From AWTP1-18 sp036504515 (GTDB taxonomy: Bacteria > Pseudomonadota > Gammaproteobacteria > Burkholderiales > Rhodocyclaceae), in the NCBI GenBank assembly GCA_036504515.1, contig DASXVA010000013.1, positions 106,693-170,692 of the forward strand: a stretch of 64,000 nucleotides of DNA, read 5' to 3'. Made by a program: the position numbers and the translations under genes. The notes below the pieces were generated by a model that worked only from the letters and a program-made list of their open reading frames with translations, was not told where the DNA came from and made no database searches. Shown here piece by piece: positions 17,789 through 27,045 of the stretch (position 1 is its first letter; every line of letters begins with the position of its first letter).

Positions 17789-18571
17789 ATGGCCCGCCGC
17801 CGCAAACAGGAAGAAGAACACGAAAACCACGAGCGGTGGCTGATTTCCTATGCGGACTTTATTACATTGTTGTTCGCATTTTTTGTGGTCATGTATGCCA
17901 TTTCGTCTATCAACGAAGGCAAGTATCGGGTGCTTTCGGATGCGTTGAACTCGGCATTCCGAACGGTTCCTGGGGATACCAGTGGGGCTCAGGCTGTTGT
18001 GAATCCCAATGTACCGACACCCGTTGCAATTCCTATGCGGCGACCCCAACCCTCACTTAAAACGGATGAAGCATCCCGCATCAACCGGGAAAAAGTGCGC
18101 AATATGGCGAAGGAAATCAACGCCATTCTTGCGCCATTGGTGCAGGAAGGTAAGGTTAGGGTAACGGAGGGTGCTCGCGGTATTACGGTGGAAATTAACG
18201 CCAGCGTGCTGTTTGCTCCTGGGGATGCACGCCTTGATCTGGTTGCAATCAAAGCATTGACTGCCGTTGCTCGAGTAATCGCACCGTCGACTTTTCCGGT
18301 CATCGTAGAAGGCCACACCGATAACATTCCCATCAGCAACGTTTTGTTCCCTTCTAATTGGGAACTGTCAGGAGTCAGGGCATCCAGCGTGGTGCGGTTA
18401 TTTATCGACAATGGTGTTGATCCTCGTCGCCTTACAGCCACAGGCTACGCAGATCAGCGGCCGATAGCAGACAACTCGACTCCGGATGGCCGTCAGCGGA
18501 ATCGACGGGTGGCAATCACCATTGAGTCGCAAAATCCTGATACGCCAGTCGAAGTGAATGTATCCCCTTGA
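17789..18571 (+). CDS. motD: Flagellar motor stator protein MotD (MotB family)
   Basis: A 260-aa MotB-family protein. The short cytoplasmic N-terminus is very basic (MARRRKQEEE). A single membrane helix follows with the proton-binding Asp in RWLISYADFITLLFAFFVVMYAIS. The periplasmic OmpA-like peptidoglycan-binding domain includes VIVEGHTDNIPI, NWELSGVRASSVVRLF and QRNRRVAITIE. It pairs with MotC to form the torque-generating stator anchored to peptidoglycan. It is the last gene of the flhB operon. Confidence 0.94.
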   Translation: MARRRKQEEEHENHERWLISYADFITLLFAFFVVMYAISSINEGKYRVLSDALNSAFRTVPGDTSGAQAVVNPNVPTPVAIPMRRPQPSLKTDEASRINREKVRNMAKEINAILAPLVQEGKVRVTEGARGITVEINASVLFAPGDARLDLVAIKALTAVARVIAPSTFPVIVEGHTDNIPISNVLFPSNWELSGVRASSVVRLFIDNGVDPRRLTATGYADQRPIADNSTPDGRQRNRRVAITIESQNPDTPVEVNVSP

Positions 18572-18614
18572 CGCATCGGGCGTCGAGAGAATGTTATCGG
18601 GTTTTATGGAAGAG

Positions 18615-18637
18615 TGATCTGCTGCAATAGCAGATCA
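18615..18637. terminator. Possible hairpin terminator between motD and flgN
   Basis: TGATCTGCT / AGCAGATCA is a perfect 9-bp stem with loop GCAAT between the convergent motD and flgN genes. It overlaps the flgN stop codon. There is no clear T run, so termination strength is uncertain. Confidence 0.45.
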
Positions 18638-19111
18638 GGCGCTGCCTAGCGTGCGACCGTGTCCTAAGGTTTTGGTCTGACCATCACGGCCATAGGTAGC
18701 AGGTTGATTGGCTTCAGCCATCAGCGTTTGAATGGCAGCCTGATTATTGCTGAGTCGTTCAGCAATTAAGCGGCCATTGGTGTTGTTCAGACTTTTGGCC
18801 TGCTTGGCCAAGTCAAGGCAAGTAGCCCAGAGTGCGCGGCATTTTTCGTTTTGCTGAGCTATCCAAGCCGTCAATTCCTGGGGAATCAGGCTGATTCCTG
18901 ACTCGGCCATCAATTCAGTCCTTTTGTCGCTGAGTTGGGCCAACTCTTCAACAAGCTTTGTTTTTGCAGCATTTACTGGCGCAAGTTCATCCCTGCCGCC
19001 TTTGACGAGAGTTAGTTGTTCTTCTTTGAGCAAGCTGATGAATTTTTCAATCAGAAGCTTCTCTGCTTCCAGTTGAGTAAAAAAAACAGCAGTTTGCATT
19101 GGAGTAGCCAT
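18635..19111 (-). CDS. flgN: FlgN-like export chaperone
   Basis: A 158-aa, largely alpha-helical cytoplasmic protein with the FlgN pattern (LEAEKLLIEKFISLLKEEQLTLVKGGRDEL...KTKLVEELAQLSDKRTELM). FlgN holds the hook-filament junction proteins FlgK and FlgL before export. The C-terminus ends in a disordered, Gly-rich segment. It lies 10 nt downstream of flgM, the usual flgM-flgN pair, and is probably driven by the FliA promoter of flgM. Confidence 0.88.
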   Translation of the reverse strand: MATPMQTAVFFTQLEAEKLLIEKFISLLKEEQLTLVKGGRDELAPVNAAKTKLVEELAQLSDKRTELMAESGISLIPQELTAWIAQQNEKCRALWATCLDLAKQAKSLNNTNGRLIAERLSNNQAAIQTLMAEANQPATYGRDGQTKTLGHGRTLGSA

Positions 19112-19121
19112 GGTTAATCAA

Positions 19122-19442
19122 TCAGGCTTCTGGGCGATTGCGAAGCATCTGCTTGACGTTATCAAGGAGACCATCAGCAATTTTTTCAGGGTTGATCTTA
19201 AAGCGGCCTTCAGAAATTGCCTGCTTGATTTCCTTGACGCGATCAGAGTTGACTACAGGCGTATTGGCGACAACATTCTGTACGGCTTGCAAATGCTCGG
19301 TCGATGTAACTTGGGTCTCTGCAACGGCAGCGCTGGGCACTTGTTGCTGTGCTGGCGCTTGCTGTGCCGATGCACGGGAAGACGACGCGGCAGCTCCGCC
19401 GGGAAGCCCGGGGGTCGTTGGTGTCGAGTTATTGATTTTCAC
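19122..19442 (-). CDS. flgM: Anti-sigma-28 factor FlgM
   Basis: A 106-aa FlgM. The disordered N-terminus starts MKINNS and runs through an Ala/Gln/Pro-rich stretch. The C-terminal FliA-binding helices are VVNSDRVKEIKQAISEGRFKINPEKIADGLLDNVKQML. It is exported through the completed hook, which frees FliA. The start is a GTG preceded by GGAA. A strong candidate sigma-28 promoter lies upstream (19479-19505), giving the known autoregulatory loop. Confidence 0.94.
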   Translation of the reverse strand: MKINNSTPTTPGLPGGAAASSSRASAQQAPAQQQVPSAAVAETQVTSTEHLQAVQNVVANTPVVNSDRVKEIKQAISEGRFKINPEKIADGLLDNVKQMLRNRPEA

Positions 19443-19478
19443 AGGAAATTCCTTTCCACTCAGGGAGTTCTTGTCTGA

Positions 19479-19505
19479 TTAACGGCATCCCGAGTGGAAA
19501 CTTTA
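19479..19505 (-). promoter_or_regulatory. Sigma-28 (FliA) promoter of flgM
   Basis: On the - strand: TAAAGTTT-N11-GCCGTTAA. The -35 box is perfect, the spacer is the ideal 11 nt, and the -10 box matches the consensus GCCGATAA at 7 of 8 positions. It lies between flgA and flgM and points to flgM. Confidence 0.88.
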
Positions 19506-19547
19506 GGAAGTCGATCAGGCAATATGAAAGTCACATTCTACGTTAAA

Positions 19548-20225
19548 TCAGTTAGTTATTTCTACGATTCCACCGGGCTTGGCGATGCCGCTGACGATTT
19601 GTCCGTTGGGCAGTCGTGCTCTGACCACTTGCTCTTCACTGGCACCTGACAACGCTTGGCCTTCGCTGGAAACGCTAAAGCCATTACCCCTGCTGATGAC
19701 CGTAATCCTTTGACCCTGCTGAATGATCAAGGGGAGGCGCAATGCATCGGTTCGCAGGGGCTGGCCGGCTATCAGTGAAACATTCAGGGTCTTTCCCAGC
19801 GCCTGCTGGGGGTTGTCCAGCAAGTTTCCCGGAAACTCGGTGAGATCGCCCTGTCGGACTTCAATATCGGCTTCCGTCAAAGTTTGCCCCGCACCCAAAT
19901 TGCGGCGAATTACAAGATAACTACCTTGTATCTTGACTTGAACAGGCACGTAAATTGACCAACTTGCCCCGGACTGGCATTGGACTGTCAGATTGGTCCT
20001 TCCCCAGAGGCGGCCATTGTCATGCTTCACCAAAAAGGATGAGCAAGGTTGTAGCTGGTTTGATGGGTCGATGCCTCCTACCGTAAAGGTAGCCGTGCCA
20101 GGCAACCCCCTGGTCTGAATCCGCAAAAAATCCTCGGCCGCTTTTTTAACAGGCATTGGATCCTGGTAAGCGTAGCCGATGGTCGAAACTAACGACAGTA
20201 GGCAGATGAGTCCGAATCGGTTCAT
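19548..20225 (-). CDS. flgA: Flagellar P-ring assembly chaperone FlgA
   Basis: A 225-aa periplasmic protein required to build the P ring (FlgI). A Sec signal peptide (MNRFGLICLLSLVSTIGYA) precedes the mature part. The C-terminal SAF/FlgA domain contains LVIRRNLGAGQTLTEADIEVRQGDL and PLIIQQGQRITVISRGNGFSVSSEGQAL. The ATG at 20225 is chosen because it gives the signal peptide; a longer frame upstream has no such feature. It is divergent from flgB across a 242-bp region holding several GGCAA boxes. Confidence 0.92.
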   Translation of the reverse strand: MNRFGLICLLSLVSTIGYAYQDPMPVKKAAEDFLRIQTRGLPGTATFTVGGIDPSNQLQPCSSFLVKHDNGRLWGRTNLTVQCQSGASWSIYVPVQVKIQGSYLVIRRNLGAGQTLTEADIEVRQGDLTEFPGNLLDNPQQALGKTLNVSLIAGQPLRTDALRLPLIIQQGQRITVISRGNGFSVSSEGQALSGASEEQVVRARLPNGQIVSGIAKPGGIVEITN

Positions 20226-20300
20226 GCGGCCATTCAAGCATGGCGAAACAATGGTTGATAGGTTCAAAACCGAGCAATTAGTCTGGCACTTCACCGCGGT

Positions 20301-20361
20301 GGCAAGCGGCAAGTTTTGCCGAAAGCCGCGTTAATCGCGGCAATGGCAAAGAAAGCGGCAA
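20301..20361. promoter_or_regulatory. Candidate enhancer array upstream of flgB
   Basis: It contains the perfect palindrome CGGCAA-GTT-TTGCCG (20307-20321). Further half-sites are TGGCAA (20300-20305), CGGCAA (20338-20343), TGGCAA (20344-20349) and CGGCAA (20356-20361). Relative to the predicted flgB start (~20441) this is about -140 to -80, a typical place for a sigma-54 activator. It could also serve flgA. Confidence 0.65.
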
Positions 20362-20414
20362 ATTTAAATCTTATAAATGGTCTAGAAATGGCTTAACCAC
20401 GCGGTTCTTCGTAA

Positions 20415-20430
20415 TGGCATAAATTGTGCA
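20415..20430 (+). promoter_or_regulatory. Sigma-54 promoter of the flgB operon
   Basis: TGGCATAAATTGTGCA matches the -24/-12 consensus (TGGCAC-N5-TTGCA), with exactly 10 nt between the GG and the GC. The predicted start near 20441 lies 27 nt before the flgB ATG. Confidence 0.82.
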
Positions 20431-20467
20431 TTACGACAGTTGTCTGAATTTCTTTAGCCAACACATC

Positions 20468-20884
20468 ATGATCGATCGACTGGACCTAGAACTGCGTACT
20501 GAGCAAACAGCGCTGAATCTTCGTGCCTATCGGCAGGAGCTGTTGGCGTCAAACATTGCGAATGCCGATACGCCCTATTTCAAGGCTAAGGATATTGATT
20601 TCAAAAGTGCTTTTGAAAATATCTTGGCTGGTCGTGGCGCGGGCGGTATCGGAAATGTTGATCTGGCAAGGACTTCGCCCGCTCACATTGCTGGTCAGGG
20701 TACAGGGCTTTATGAGCCCCAGGCAAAGTATCGGACTGAATATCAAGGTGCAGTGGACGGCAATACAGTCAATATTGATGTGGAACGCAGTGCTTTTGCC
20801 GAGAACTCAATTCACATGGAAGCAATGCTGACCTTTATTAAGGGCAGCCTGAAAGACATGCAAACCGCCATTCAAGGGCAATGA
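20468..20884 (+). CDS. flgB: Flagellar proximal rod protein FlgB
   Basis: A 138-aa rod protein. The N-terminal rod signature LNLRAYRQELLASNIANADTPYFKAKDIDFK and the C-terminal helix ENSIHMEAMLTFIKGSLKDMQTAI pair into the axial coiled coil. ATG 20468 gives the usual N-terminus (MIDRLDLEL); an upstream ATG at 20426 overlaps the promoter. It is the first gene of flgBCDEFGHIJ. Confidence 0.95.
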   Translation: MIDRLDLELRTEQTALNLRAYRQELLASNIANADTPYFKAKDIDFKSAFENILAGRGAGGIGNVDLARTSPAHIAGQGTGLYEPQAKYRTEYQGAVDGNTVNIDVERSAFAENSIHMEAMLTFIKGSLKDMQTAIQGQ

Positions 20885-20892
20885 GGTAAGTC

Positions 20893-21291
20893 ATGTTTAA
20901 TGTTTTCAATATTTCTGGATCAGCGCTGACAGCACAGTCAGCCCGACTTAATGCGGTGGCCAGCAACTTGGCCAATGCAGACAGCGTGGTCGGTGCAGAT
21001 GGCAAGCCCTACCGTGCCAAGCAGGTGGTGTTTCAAGCAACACCCATGGGCAATGATGGCGGAAATGGCGTTCGTGTCACTCAGGTAGTTGAAAGTGCAG
21101 CACCCTTGCGCATGACCTACGACCCGGCAAGCCCTGCCGCGAATTCGGATGGTTACGTGGCAATGCCCAATGTGAATGTGGTGGAAGAAATGGTGAACAT
21201 GATCTCCGCCTCCCGTGCATATCAAACCAATGCCGAAGTGATGAGTGCGACCAAGTCGCTCATGCTCAAGACTTTGGCCATTGGTCAGTAA
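20893..21291 (+). CDS. flgC: Flagellar proximal rod protein FlgC
   Basis: A 132-aa rod protein with the N-terminal SGSALTAQSARLNAVASNLANADSV motif and the C-terminal NVVEEMVNMISASRAYQTNAEVM. It follows flgB by 8 nt. Confidence 0.95.
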   Translation: MFNVFNISGSALTAQSARLNAVASNLANADSVVGADGKPYRAKQVVFQATPMGNDGGNGVRVTQVVESAAPLRMTYDPASPAANSDGYVAMPNVNVVEEMVNMISASRAYQTNAEVMSATKSLMLKTLAIGQ

Positions 21292-21311
21292 GACTAATAA
21301 GGGGAAGCTAA

Positions 21312-21989
21312 ATGGCAACGTCCAGCACAATCTCAAGCGATGTCTTGTCTGCTCTAAATGGATCGAGCAGTTCAAGTTCCTCATCAAGTACTTCATCCAC
21401 TGCCGATACAAAGAATCAGTTCCTGACACTGCTGACAACGCAGTTGCAGAACCAGGATCCGCTGAATCCCATGGATAACGCGCAGATGACTTCACAGCTG
21501 GCACAAATCAGTACCGTGGATGGCATTACCAAGCTGAACTCGACATTGCAGACTTTGCTCGATAACACCAGTGCCACCCAGGCCGTACAGTCAGCCGGGT
21601 TGATTGGTAAAGGTGTACTGGTTCCTGGCAGCGGCCTGAGCTTGAGTAGCAGCCAAGCCGCCGGTGGCTTTGAGTTGGCGGGCAATGCGGACGTGGTCAA
21701 GCTGACGATCAAGGACAGTAATGGCGCCGTAGTGAGGACCGTGGATTTGGGCTCCAAACAACAAGGTATGCAGACCTTTACCTGGGATGGCAAGAATGAC
21801 GCAGGAGCGGTGGCTGCCGATGGCAATTACACCTTCAGCATTGATGCGACTCAAGGAACTAGCTCGATTAAGGCAACCAATCTGCAGTTGGGCGCAGTTG
21901 GCAGTATTTCAGGCAAGGGAAGCAGCATGACGATCAATGTGACCGGCGTTGGCAGCTTTGCGATGTCAGACATTCGCGAAATTATTTGA
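21312..21989 (+). CDS. flgD: Hook-capping protein FlgD
   Basis: A 225-aa cap that directs hook subunit assembly and is discarded later. A serine-rich segment (nine consecutive Ser near residue 17) precedes the signature QFLTLLTTQLQNQDPLNPMDNAQMTSQLAQISTVDGI. The rest carries the beta-sandwich (FlgD Ig-like) region with FTWDGKNDAGAVAADGNYTF. Confidence 0.95.
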   Translation: MATSSTISSDVLSALNGSSSSSSSSSTSSTADTKNQFLTLLTTQLQNQDPLNPMDNAQMTSQLAQISTVDGITKLNSTLQTLLDNTSATQAVQSAGLIGKGVLVPGSGLSLSSSQAAGGFELAGNADVVKLTIKDSNGAVVRTVDLGSKQQGMQTFTWDGKNDAGAVAADGNYTFSIDATQGTSSIKATNLQLGAVGSISGKGSSMTINVTGVGSFAMSDIREII

Positions 21990-22014
21990 CCGTTAGCAAG
22001 TCAGGAGAAGCATC

Positions 22015-23634
22015 ATGGGATTTCAGCAAGGATTAAGTGGCCTGAACGCAAGTTCCCAAGCCCTTGGCGCCATTGGTAACAACGTTGCAAACTCGGGAAC
22101 TGTCGGTTTTAAATCGGCAACTGCTCAATTTTCCGATGTCTACGCCGCATCCTTGCAAGGTGCTGGGGCAAGCCAGATTGGTATTGGTACTGCTGTTGCG
22201 AACATCGCGCAAGAGTTCTCCCAGGGAAATATTACTTCCACCAACAATCCCCTCGATATCGCCATCAACGGCTCCGGGTTTTACCGGATGCAGAATACGG
22301 AAGGTGTTGTTACCTATACCCGTAATGGCCAGTTCCAGGTAGACAAGAACGGTTTCATCATCAATTCGGCTGGAAGCCAACTGACTGGTTATATGGCAAA
22401 TGCCAATGGCGTGATCAGCACTTCCAATGCAACACCAATTCACGTTGATACTTCTTCATTAAGTCCCCAAGCAACAGGAACTGGTACGCCGGCAACCGGC
22501 TTGGTTCTGGGGCTGAATCTCGACTCTCGTAAAACGCCTCCCTCAGGCTCTATTGCAGCGAGCGTGACAGGCTCCGCCCTGGGAGCCTCCATCGACCTGA
22601 CGGCGGGCCCCGCAGCATTTGACGTCACCATCAATGGTTACAGTACGACTGCATTAAACATGCAGCCCGACCCTGCTGATCCGACTACAAAGATTCCAAC
22701 CGATTTGACAGTTCCAGCCGGCACCTACACGCCGACATCATTGGCGGCCATTGTGCAAACAAGGATCAATTCGGTATTGCCATCTGGTACATCAGTCACC
22801 GTAGCTCCCGATGCGACGGGGAGCTTAGTCATTACCGCTGTTCCTGGTGGGACAGGGTCATCGGTGAGCGTGAATGATATTGGCGGTGCCCTCATGGGGG
22901 CGGGTGTTACATCGACAGTAGTTGGTGCCGATGCTTTTAATCCCAGCAACCCTTTGACATACACAAGCACAACGTCCGGCACTGTCTATGACTCATTGGG
23001 TAATCCCCATACGCTTGGCCTGTACTTCGTCAAAGCGGCAACGCCCAATCAGTACAACGTATATACCAACCTGGATGGTGGTACTCCGACTGCGGCTTCG
23101 ACCATTAACTTTTCAAGTACCGGCGCCCCGACACCACTAACGGCCTTCACGATTCCTCAGTCTTTTACTGTGACCACAGGTGGCTCGACTCCGCTGACGT
23201 TCAATCTTGACCTGACATCAAGTACCCAATACGGAAGTGTTTTTGGTGTCAACTCGATTGCGCAGGATGGCTATGCTTCTGGAACCTTGACCGGTTTGAA
23301 TGTTTCATCAGATGGCACCCTGCAAGGAAAGTACAGCAACGGTAAAACTCGTGATTTAGCCCAGATCGTTTTGTCCACCTTCAAAAATGCTAACGGTTTG
23401 CAGTCTGTTGGGGGCAATCAGTGGCAAGAAACAGCAGCCTCCGGTCAGCCACTTACCGGAACACCAGGAAGCGGCATCAATGGTGTTCTGCAATCCAAAT
23501 CGGTTGAAGAATCCAACACGGATTTGACAGCAGAGTTGGTCAACATGATTACTGCCCAACGTGCCTACCAAGCCAATGCGCAAACGATCAAGACGGAAGA
23601 CCAGATTATGCAGACCCTGGTTAACCTTCGTTAA
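22015..23634 (+). CDS. flgE: Flagellar hook protein FlgE
   Basis: A 539-aa hook subunit, longer than enteric FlgE (~400 aa) because of enlarged central domains. The N-terminal GLSGLNASSQALGAIGNNVANSGTVGFKSA and the C-terminal VEESNTDLTAELVNMITAQRAYQANAQTI are the conserved axial helices. GAGAAG lies upstream of the ATG. It is third in the run flgC-flgD-flgE. Confidence 0.95.
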   Translation: MGFQQGLSGLNASSQALGAIGNNVANSGTVGFKSATAQFSDVYAASLQGAGASQIGIGTAVANIAQEFSQGNITSTNNPLDIAINGSGFYRMQNTEGVVTYTRNGQFQVDKNGFIINSAGSQLTGYMANANGVISTSNATPIHVDTSSLSPQATGTGTPATGLVLGLNLDSRKTPPSGSIAASVTGSALGASIDLTAGPAAFDVTINGYSTTALNMQPDPADPTTKIPTDLTVPAGTYTPTSLAAIVQTRINSVLPSGTSVTVAPDATGSLVITAVPGGTGSSVSVNDIGGALMGAGVTSTVVGADAFNPSNPLTYTSTTSGTVYDSLGNPHTLGLYFVKAATPNQYNVYTNLDGGTPTAASTINFSSTGAPTPLTAFTIPQSFTVTTGGSTPLTFNLDLTSSTQYGSVFGVNSIAQDGYASGTLTGLNVSSDGTLQGKYSNGKTRDLAQIVLSTFKNANGLQSVGGNQWQETAASGQPLTGTPGSGINGVLQSKSVEESNTDLTAELVNMITAQRAYQANAQTIKTEDQIMQTLVNLR

Positions 23635-23652
23635 TTATTGAGGCCCTGAGTC

Positions 23653-24414
23653 ATGGATCGCCTGGTTTACACCGCCATGTCTGGAGCTTCCCAGACCTTG
23701 AACCGACAAGCGGCGGTGTCCCACAATCTGGCAAATGTGTCGACGACAGGCTATCGCTCGGAAGAGCACCGCATGCGCGCAGTTCAGGTGCTGACGACAA
23801 CGATTCCCGGTACCGGAGCCGCGCTGCCGACTCGCGCCTTTACTGTTGATGCCAGTACCCATACCGACTTCACGCAAGGCCCTATGCTGGAAACCGGACG
23901 CGCTCTTGATGTTGCGGTACAAAGCAAAGGTTGGATTACTCTTTCCATGCCTGATGGCACTGAGGCTTATACCCGTAACGGCAGCCTTGAACTGAGCGTC
24001 AATGGCGTGCTGCAAACGCGCAATGGAACACCTGTATTGGGTGGCGATGGTCCGATCACCGTTCCTCCTGACTCAAAAATTTCCATCGGCAAGGATGGAA
24101 CGGTTTCGGTGATTCCCCAAACGGGATCCCAGAATTCAGTAAATGCAATCGGGCGAATCAAATTGGTTAACCCGCCGGAAGAAAATTTGCGTCGGGGCGA
24201 TGATGGTTTGTTCCGGACTGCCGATGGAAGTGTGCCGCCCATCGACGATAAAGTTGCTCTCGCCGGTGGTTTCATCGAAAACAGCAATGTGAATCCCGTT
24301 GAGCAGATGGTCAGCATGATTTCCCTGTCTCGCCAGTTTGAAATGCAGATGAAGATGATTACAACGGCAGACCAGAATGACAAGTCAGCAACCCAGGTGA
24401 TTTCGGCCCGTTAG
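23653..24414 (+). CDS. flgF: Flagellar proximal rod protein FlgF
   Basis: A 253-aa rod protein: DRLVYTAMSGASQTLNRQAAVSHNLANVSTTGYRSE at the N-terminus and VEQMVSMISLSRQFEMQMKMI at the C-terminus, typical of FlgF. It follows flgE by 18 nt. Confidence 0.94.
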   Translation: MDRLVYTAMSGASQTLNRQAAVSHNLANVSTTGYRSEEHRMRAVQVLTTTIPGTGAALPTRAFTVDASTHTDFTQGPMLETGRALDVAVQSKGWITLSMPDGTEAYTRNGSLELSVNGVLQTRNGTPVLGGDGPITVPPDSKISIGKDGTVSVIPQTGSQNSVNAIGRIKLVNPPEENLRRGDDGLFRTADGSVPPIDDKVALAGGFIENSNVNPVEQMVSMISLSRQFEMQMKMITTADQNDKSATQVISAR

Positions 24415-24439
24415 GCCGAAGAATAATTAGGAAAAAACA

Positions 24440-25222
24440 ATGATCAGATCACTCTGGATTGCCAAAACAGGTCTTGATGCCCAGCAAACGCAGCTGGACG
24501 TTATCTCCAATAACTTGGCGAATACCAGTACCAACGGGTTCAAGCGGAACCGTGCGGTATTTGAAGACTTGCTTTATCAAACCATGCGTCAGCCGGGGGC
24601 TTTGTCATCCCAGCAAACTACTATTCCTTCTGGCTTGATGGTGGGTACTGGTGTTCGACCCATCTCGACAGAACACATCTTCACTCAAGGCAGTCTGCAA
24701 AAGACGGATAACCCTCTGGATATGGCCATCAATGGCAACGGATTTTTTCAGATACAAATGCCAGATGGAACCTTGTCCTATACCCGCGACGGGGCCTTCC
24801 AGAAAGACAGCACGGGGCAAATCGTTACATCGAGTGGTTATCCCCTCTCGCCCCCTATTACTATTCCGTCCAACGCGCTGACAATCAGCGTAAGCCGGGA
24901 CGGTATTGTTTCCATCACTCAGCCCGGGACAACGGCCACGACCCAGGTGGGCACCATTCAGGTTGCCACCTTCGTTAATAACGGTGGTTTGCAAAGCGTG
25001 GGTGAAAACTTGTTCGTTGAAACAGCTTCTTCAGGAACGCCGACGCCCAATACCCCGGGCAACAATGGCGCTGGCTTGATCAACCAGACTTACGTCGAGA
25101 CATCCAACGTCAATGTGGCGGAGGAACTCGTCAGCATGATCCAGACCCAGCGTGCCTACGAAATGAATTCAAAAGCGATTTCCACATCGGATCAGATGCT
25201 GGCTCGCTTGACGCAACTCTGA
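24440..25222 (+). CDS. flgG: Flagellar distal rod protein FlgG
   Basis: A 260-aa distal rod protein, the family's usual length, with MIRSLWIAKTGLDAQQTQLDVISNNLANTSTNGFKRNRAVFEDLLYQ and C-terminal VNVAEELVSMIQTQRAYEMNSKAISTSDQML. Confidence 0.96.
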   Translation: MIRSLWIAKTGLDAQQTQLDVISNNLANTSTNGFKRNRAVFEDLLYQTMRQPGALSSQQTTIPSGLMVGTGVRPISTEHIFTQGSLQKTDNPLDMAINGNGFFQIQMPDGTLSYTRDGAFQKDSTGQIVTSSGYPLSPPITIPSNALTISVSRDGIVSITQPGTTATTQVGTIQVATFVNNGGLQSVGENLFVETASSGTPTPNTPGNNGAGLINQTYVETSNVNVAEELVSMIQTQRAYEMNSKAISTSDQMLARLTQL

Positions 25223-25241
25223 TAAAGGGAAAGGACGCATC

Positions 25242-25910
25242 ATGAACCGTACCCTATCGATGATGTCATTGCTCTGCCTCGGACTTGCCGGCTGTGTTAA
25301 TACCGTACCGCCCACCGCAGTTCATCAGCCGATGACTATCCGTCCTGAGCCCCGGGAGTCGTTGGCAACCTTCAATGGTTCCATCTACAACACAGCCAGT
25401 GCCCGTCCATTGTTCGAGGATCGTCGCGCTCGCTTTGTGGGTGACATCATCACCATCAACATTTCAGAAAAAGTTCAGGCCTCCAAGCAGTCGGAAAATA
25501 TTGCCAATCGCACAAGTACCGTCGATGCTGGCATACCGACGCTTAATGGTGTTCCGTTCAAGGGGGTCTCGAACTTGAGTATCGCCGCAAACGATACAAG
25601 CAAGTTTGACGGTAAGGGATCGAATACCTCAACGGCAGACTTTACTTCGACGATCACTGTGACCGTTATTGAAGTTCTTCCCAATGGCAATTTGCTGGTC
25701 TCCGGTGAAAAGCAAATTGGCCTGAAGGAAGGCGAAGAGTTTGTGCGCTTCTCCGGTGTTGTTAATCCGAACACGATCACGACGGCCAATACCGTTCAAT
25801 CGACCCAGGTGGCGGATGCCCGGATCGAATACAAGGCCAACGGCTTTATCAACGATGTCCAGGTCATGGGTTGGCTGGGTCGTTTCTTCCTGAGCTTCCT
25901 GCCCTTCTGA
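25242..25910 (+). CDS. flgH: Flagellar L-ring lipoprotein FlgH
   Basis: A 222-aa outer-membrane L-ring subunit. A lipoprotein signal peptide with lipobox LAGC precedes the acylated Cys near residue 18. The conserved body includes LFEDRRARFVGDIITINISE, LPNGNLLVSGEKQIGLKEGEEFVRFSGVVNP and the C-terminal GWLGRFFLSFLPF. Confidence 0.95.
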   Translation: MNRTLSMMSLLCLGLAGCVNTVPPTAVHQPMTIRPEPRESLATFNGSIYNTASARPLFEDRRARFVGDIITINISEKVQASKQSENIANRTSTVDAGIPTLNGVPFKGVSNLSIAANDTSKFDGKGSNTSTADFTSTITVTVIEVLPNGNLLVSGEKQIGLKEGEEFVRFSGVVNPNTITTANTVQSTQVADARIEYKANGFINDVQVMGWLGRFFLSFLPF

Positions 25911-25931
25911 CAAGTTTGAGGAGTTGATGTC

Positions 25932-27044
25932 ATGAGCCTTACCCACAAAATACTGATCGGCATCATGTGGCTTTTCGCCGGACTAATGGTGGCTGATGCT
26001 GCGCGGGCAGAACGGATCAAGGATCTCGCTTCCATTGCTGGTGTGCGTAATAACCAATTGGTGGGCTATGGCCTGGTTGTCGGCCTGGATGGTAGTGGTG
26101 ACCAGACGACCCAGACGCCGTTTACCGTTCAAAGTATCGTGAACATGCTGTCGAACCTTGGCGTCACCATGCCCCCAGGGACCAGTCTTCAGTTGAAGAA
26201 TGTGGCCGCCGTTATGGTGACATCAACCCTGCCTCCCTTCGCCCGCAGCGGGCAGCAGATCGACATTACCGTCTCATCCATCGGCAATGCTAAAAGCCTC
26301 AAGGGTGGCACCCTTGTACTAACACCGTTGAAAGGTGCTGATGGCCAGATTTACGCCATGGCGCAAGGGAACGTAGTGGTTAACGGTGCCGGAGCTTCCG
26401 GTGGTGGCTCTAAGGTAACGATCAATCACCTGTCGGTGGGCCGTGTTTCTGGCGGCGCCACTGTCGAGCGGGAAGTTCCGACGCCTCTGGGCCAGGGTGA
26501 ATTTGTTTATCTGGACCTGAATACGACGGACTTCGGCACAACACAGCGAATGGTTGAGGCCATCAACCGTGTGATTCCTGGGGTTGCAACCGCGGCAGAT
26601 GGACGTCAGATAAGAGTCAAAGCTCCTATTAATCCCGATGACCGTGTGAGTTTCATCGGCCGCATTGAAAACATTCAATTGCAGGCAGCCCAAGGGGTGG
26701 CAAAGGTAATTGTTAATTCACGTTCTGGATCTATCGTCATGAACCAGGCGGTGACGCTGGATCGTTGTGCCGTGGCCCATGGAAATCTTTCGGTTTCGGT
26801 GAGTGCGGATAACAGCGTCAGTCAGCCTGGTGCCCTCTCCGGTGGTCAAACAGCGGGGGTAACAAATACAGATATCAGCATCAAGCAGGACAGTGGTTCG
26901 CTGATGAACGTGAAGGCAGGGGTCAATCTGGCTGATGTGGTGCGTGCATTGAATGCCATCGGTGCCAACCCGCAAGATCTCATTGCGATTTTGCAGGCCA
27001 TGAAGGCCGCCGGCGCGCTGCATGCCGAGCTTGAAATCATCTGA
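25932..27044 (+). CDS. flgI: Flagellar P-ring protein FlgI
   Basis: A 370-aa periplasmic P-ring subunit. A Sec signal peptide (IMWLFAGLMVADAARA) precedes RIKDLASIAGVRNNQLVGYGLVVGLDGSGDQTTQTPFT, and the C-terminus is LADVVRALNAIGANPQDLIAILQAMKAAGALHAELEII. It depends on FlgA for assembly. Confidence 0.96.
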   Translation: MSLTHKILIGIMWLFAGLMVADAARAERIKDLASIAGVRNNQLVGYGLVVGLDGSGDQTTQTPFTVQSIVNMLSNLGVTMPPGTSLQLKNVAAVMVTSTLPPFARSGQQIDITVSSIGNAKSLKGGTLVLTPLKGADGQIYAMAQGNVVVNGAGASGGGSKVTINHLSVGRVSGGATVEREVPTPLGQGEFVYLDLNTTDFGTTQRMVEAINRVIPGVATAADGRQIRVKAPINPDDRVSFIGRIENIQLQAAQGVAKVIVNSRSGSIVMNQAVTLDRCAVAHGNLSVSVSADNSVSQPGALSGGQTAGVTNTDISIKQDSGSLMNVKAGVNLADVVRALNAIGANPQDLIAILQAMKAAGALHAELEII

Positions 27045-27045
27045 C

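Noticed and set aside
19110..19482. + strand frames opposite flgM
   Set aside because: Antisense shadows of flgM, which has a recognised FliA-binding domain and a FliA promoter.
20283..20298. Sigma-54-like promoter for flgA on the - strand
   Set aside because: The sequence TGCCAGACTAATTGCT has a good -12 box but lacks the near-invariant GG of the -24 box.
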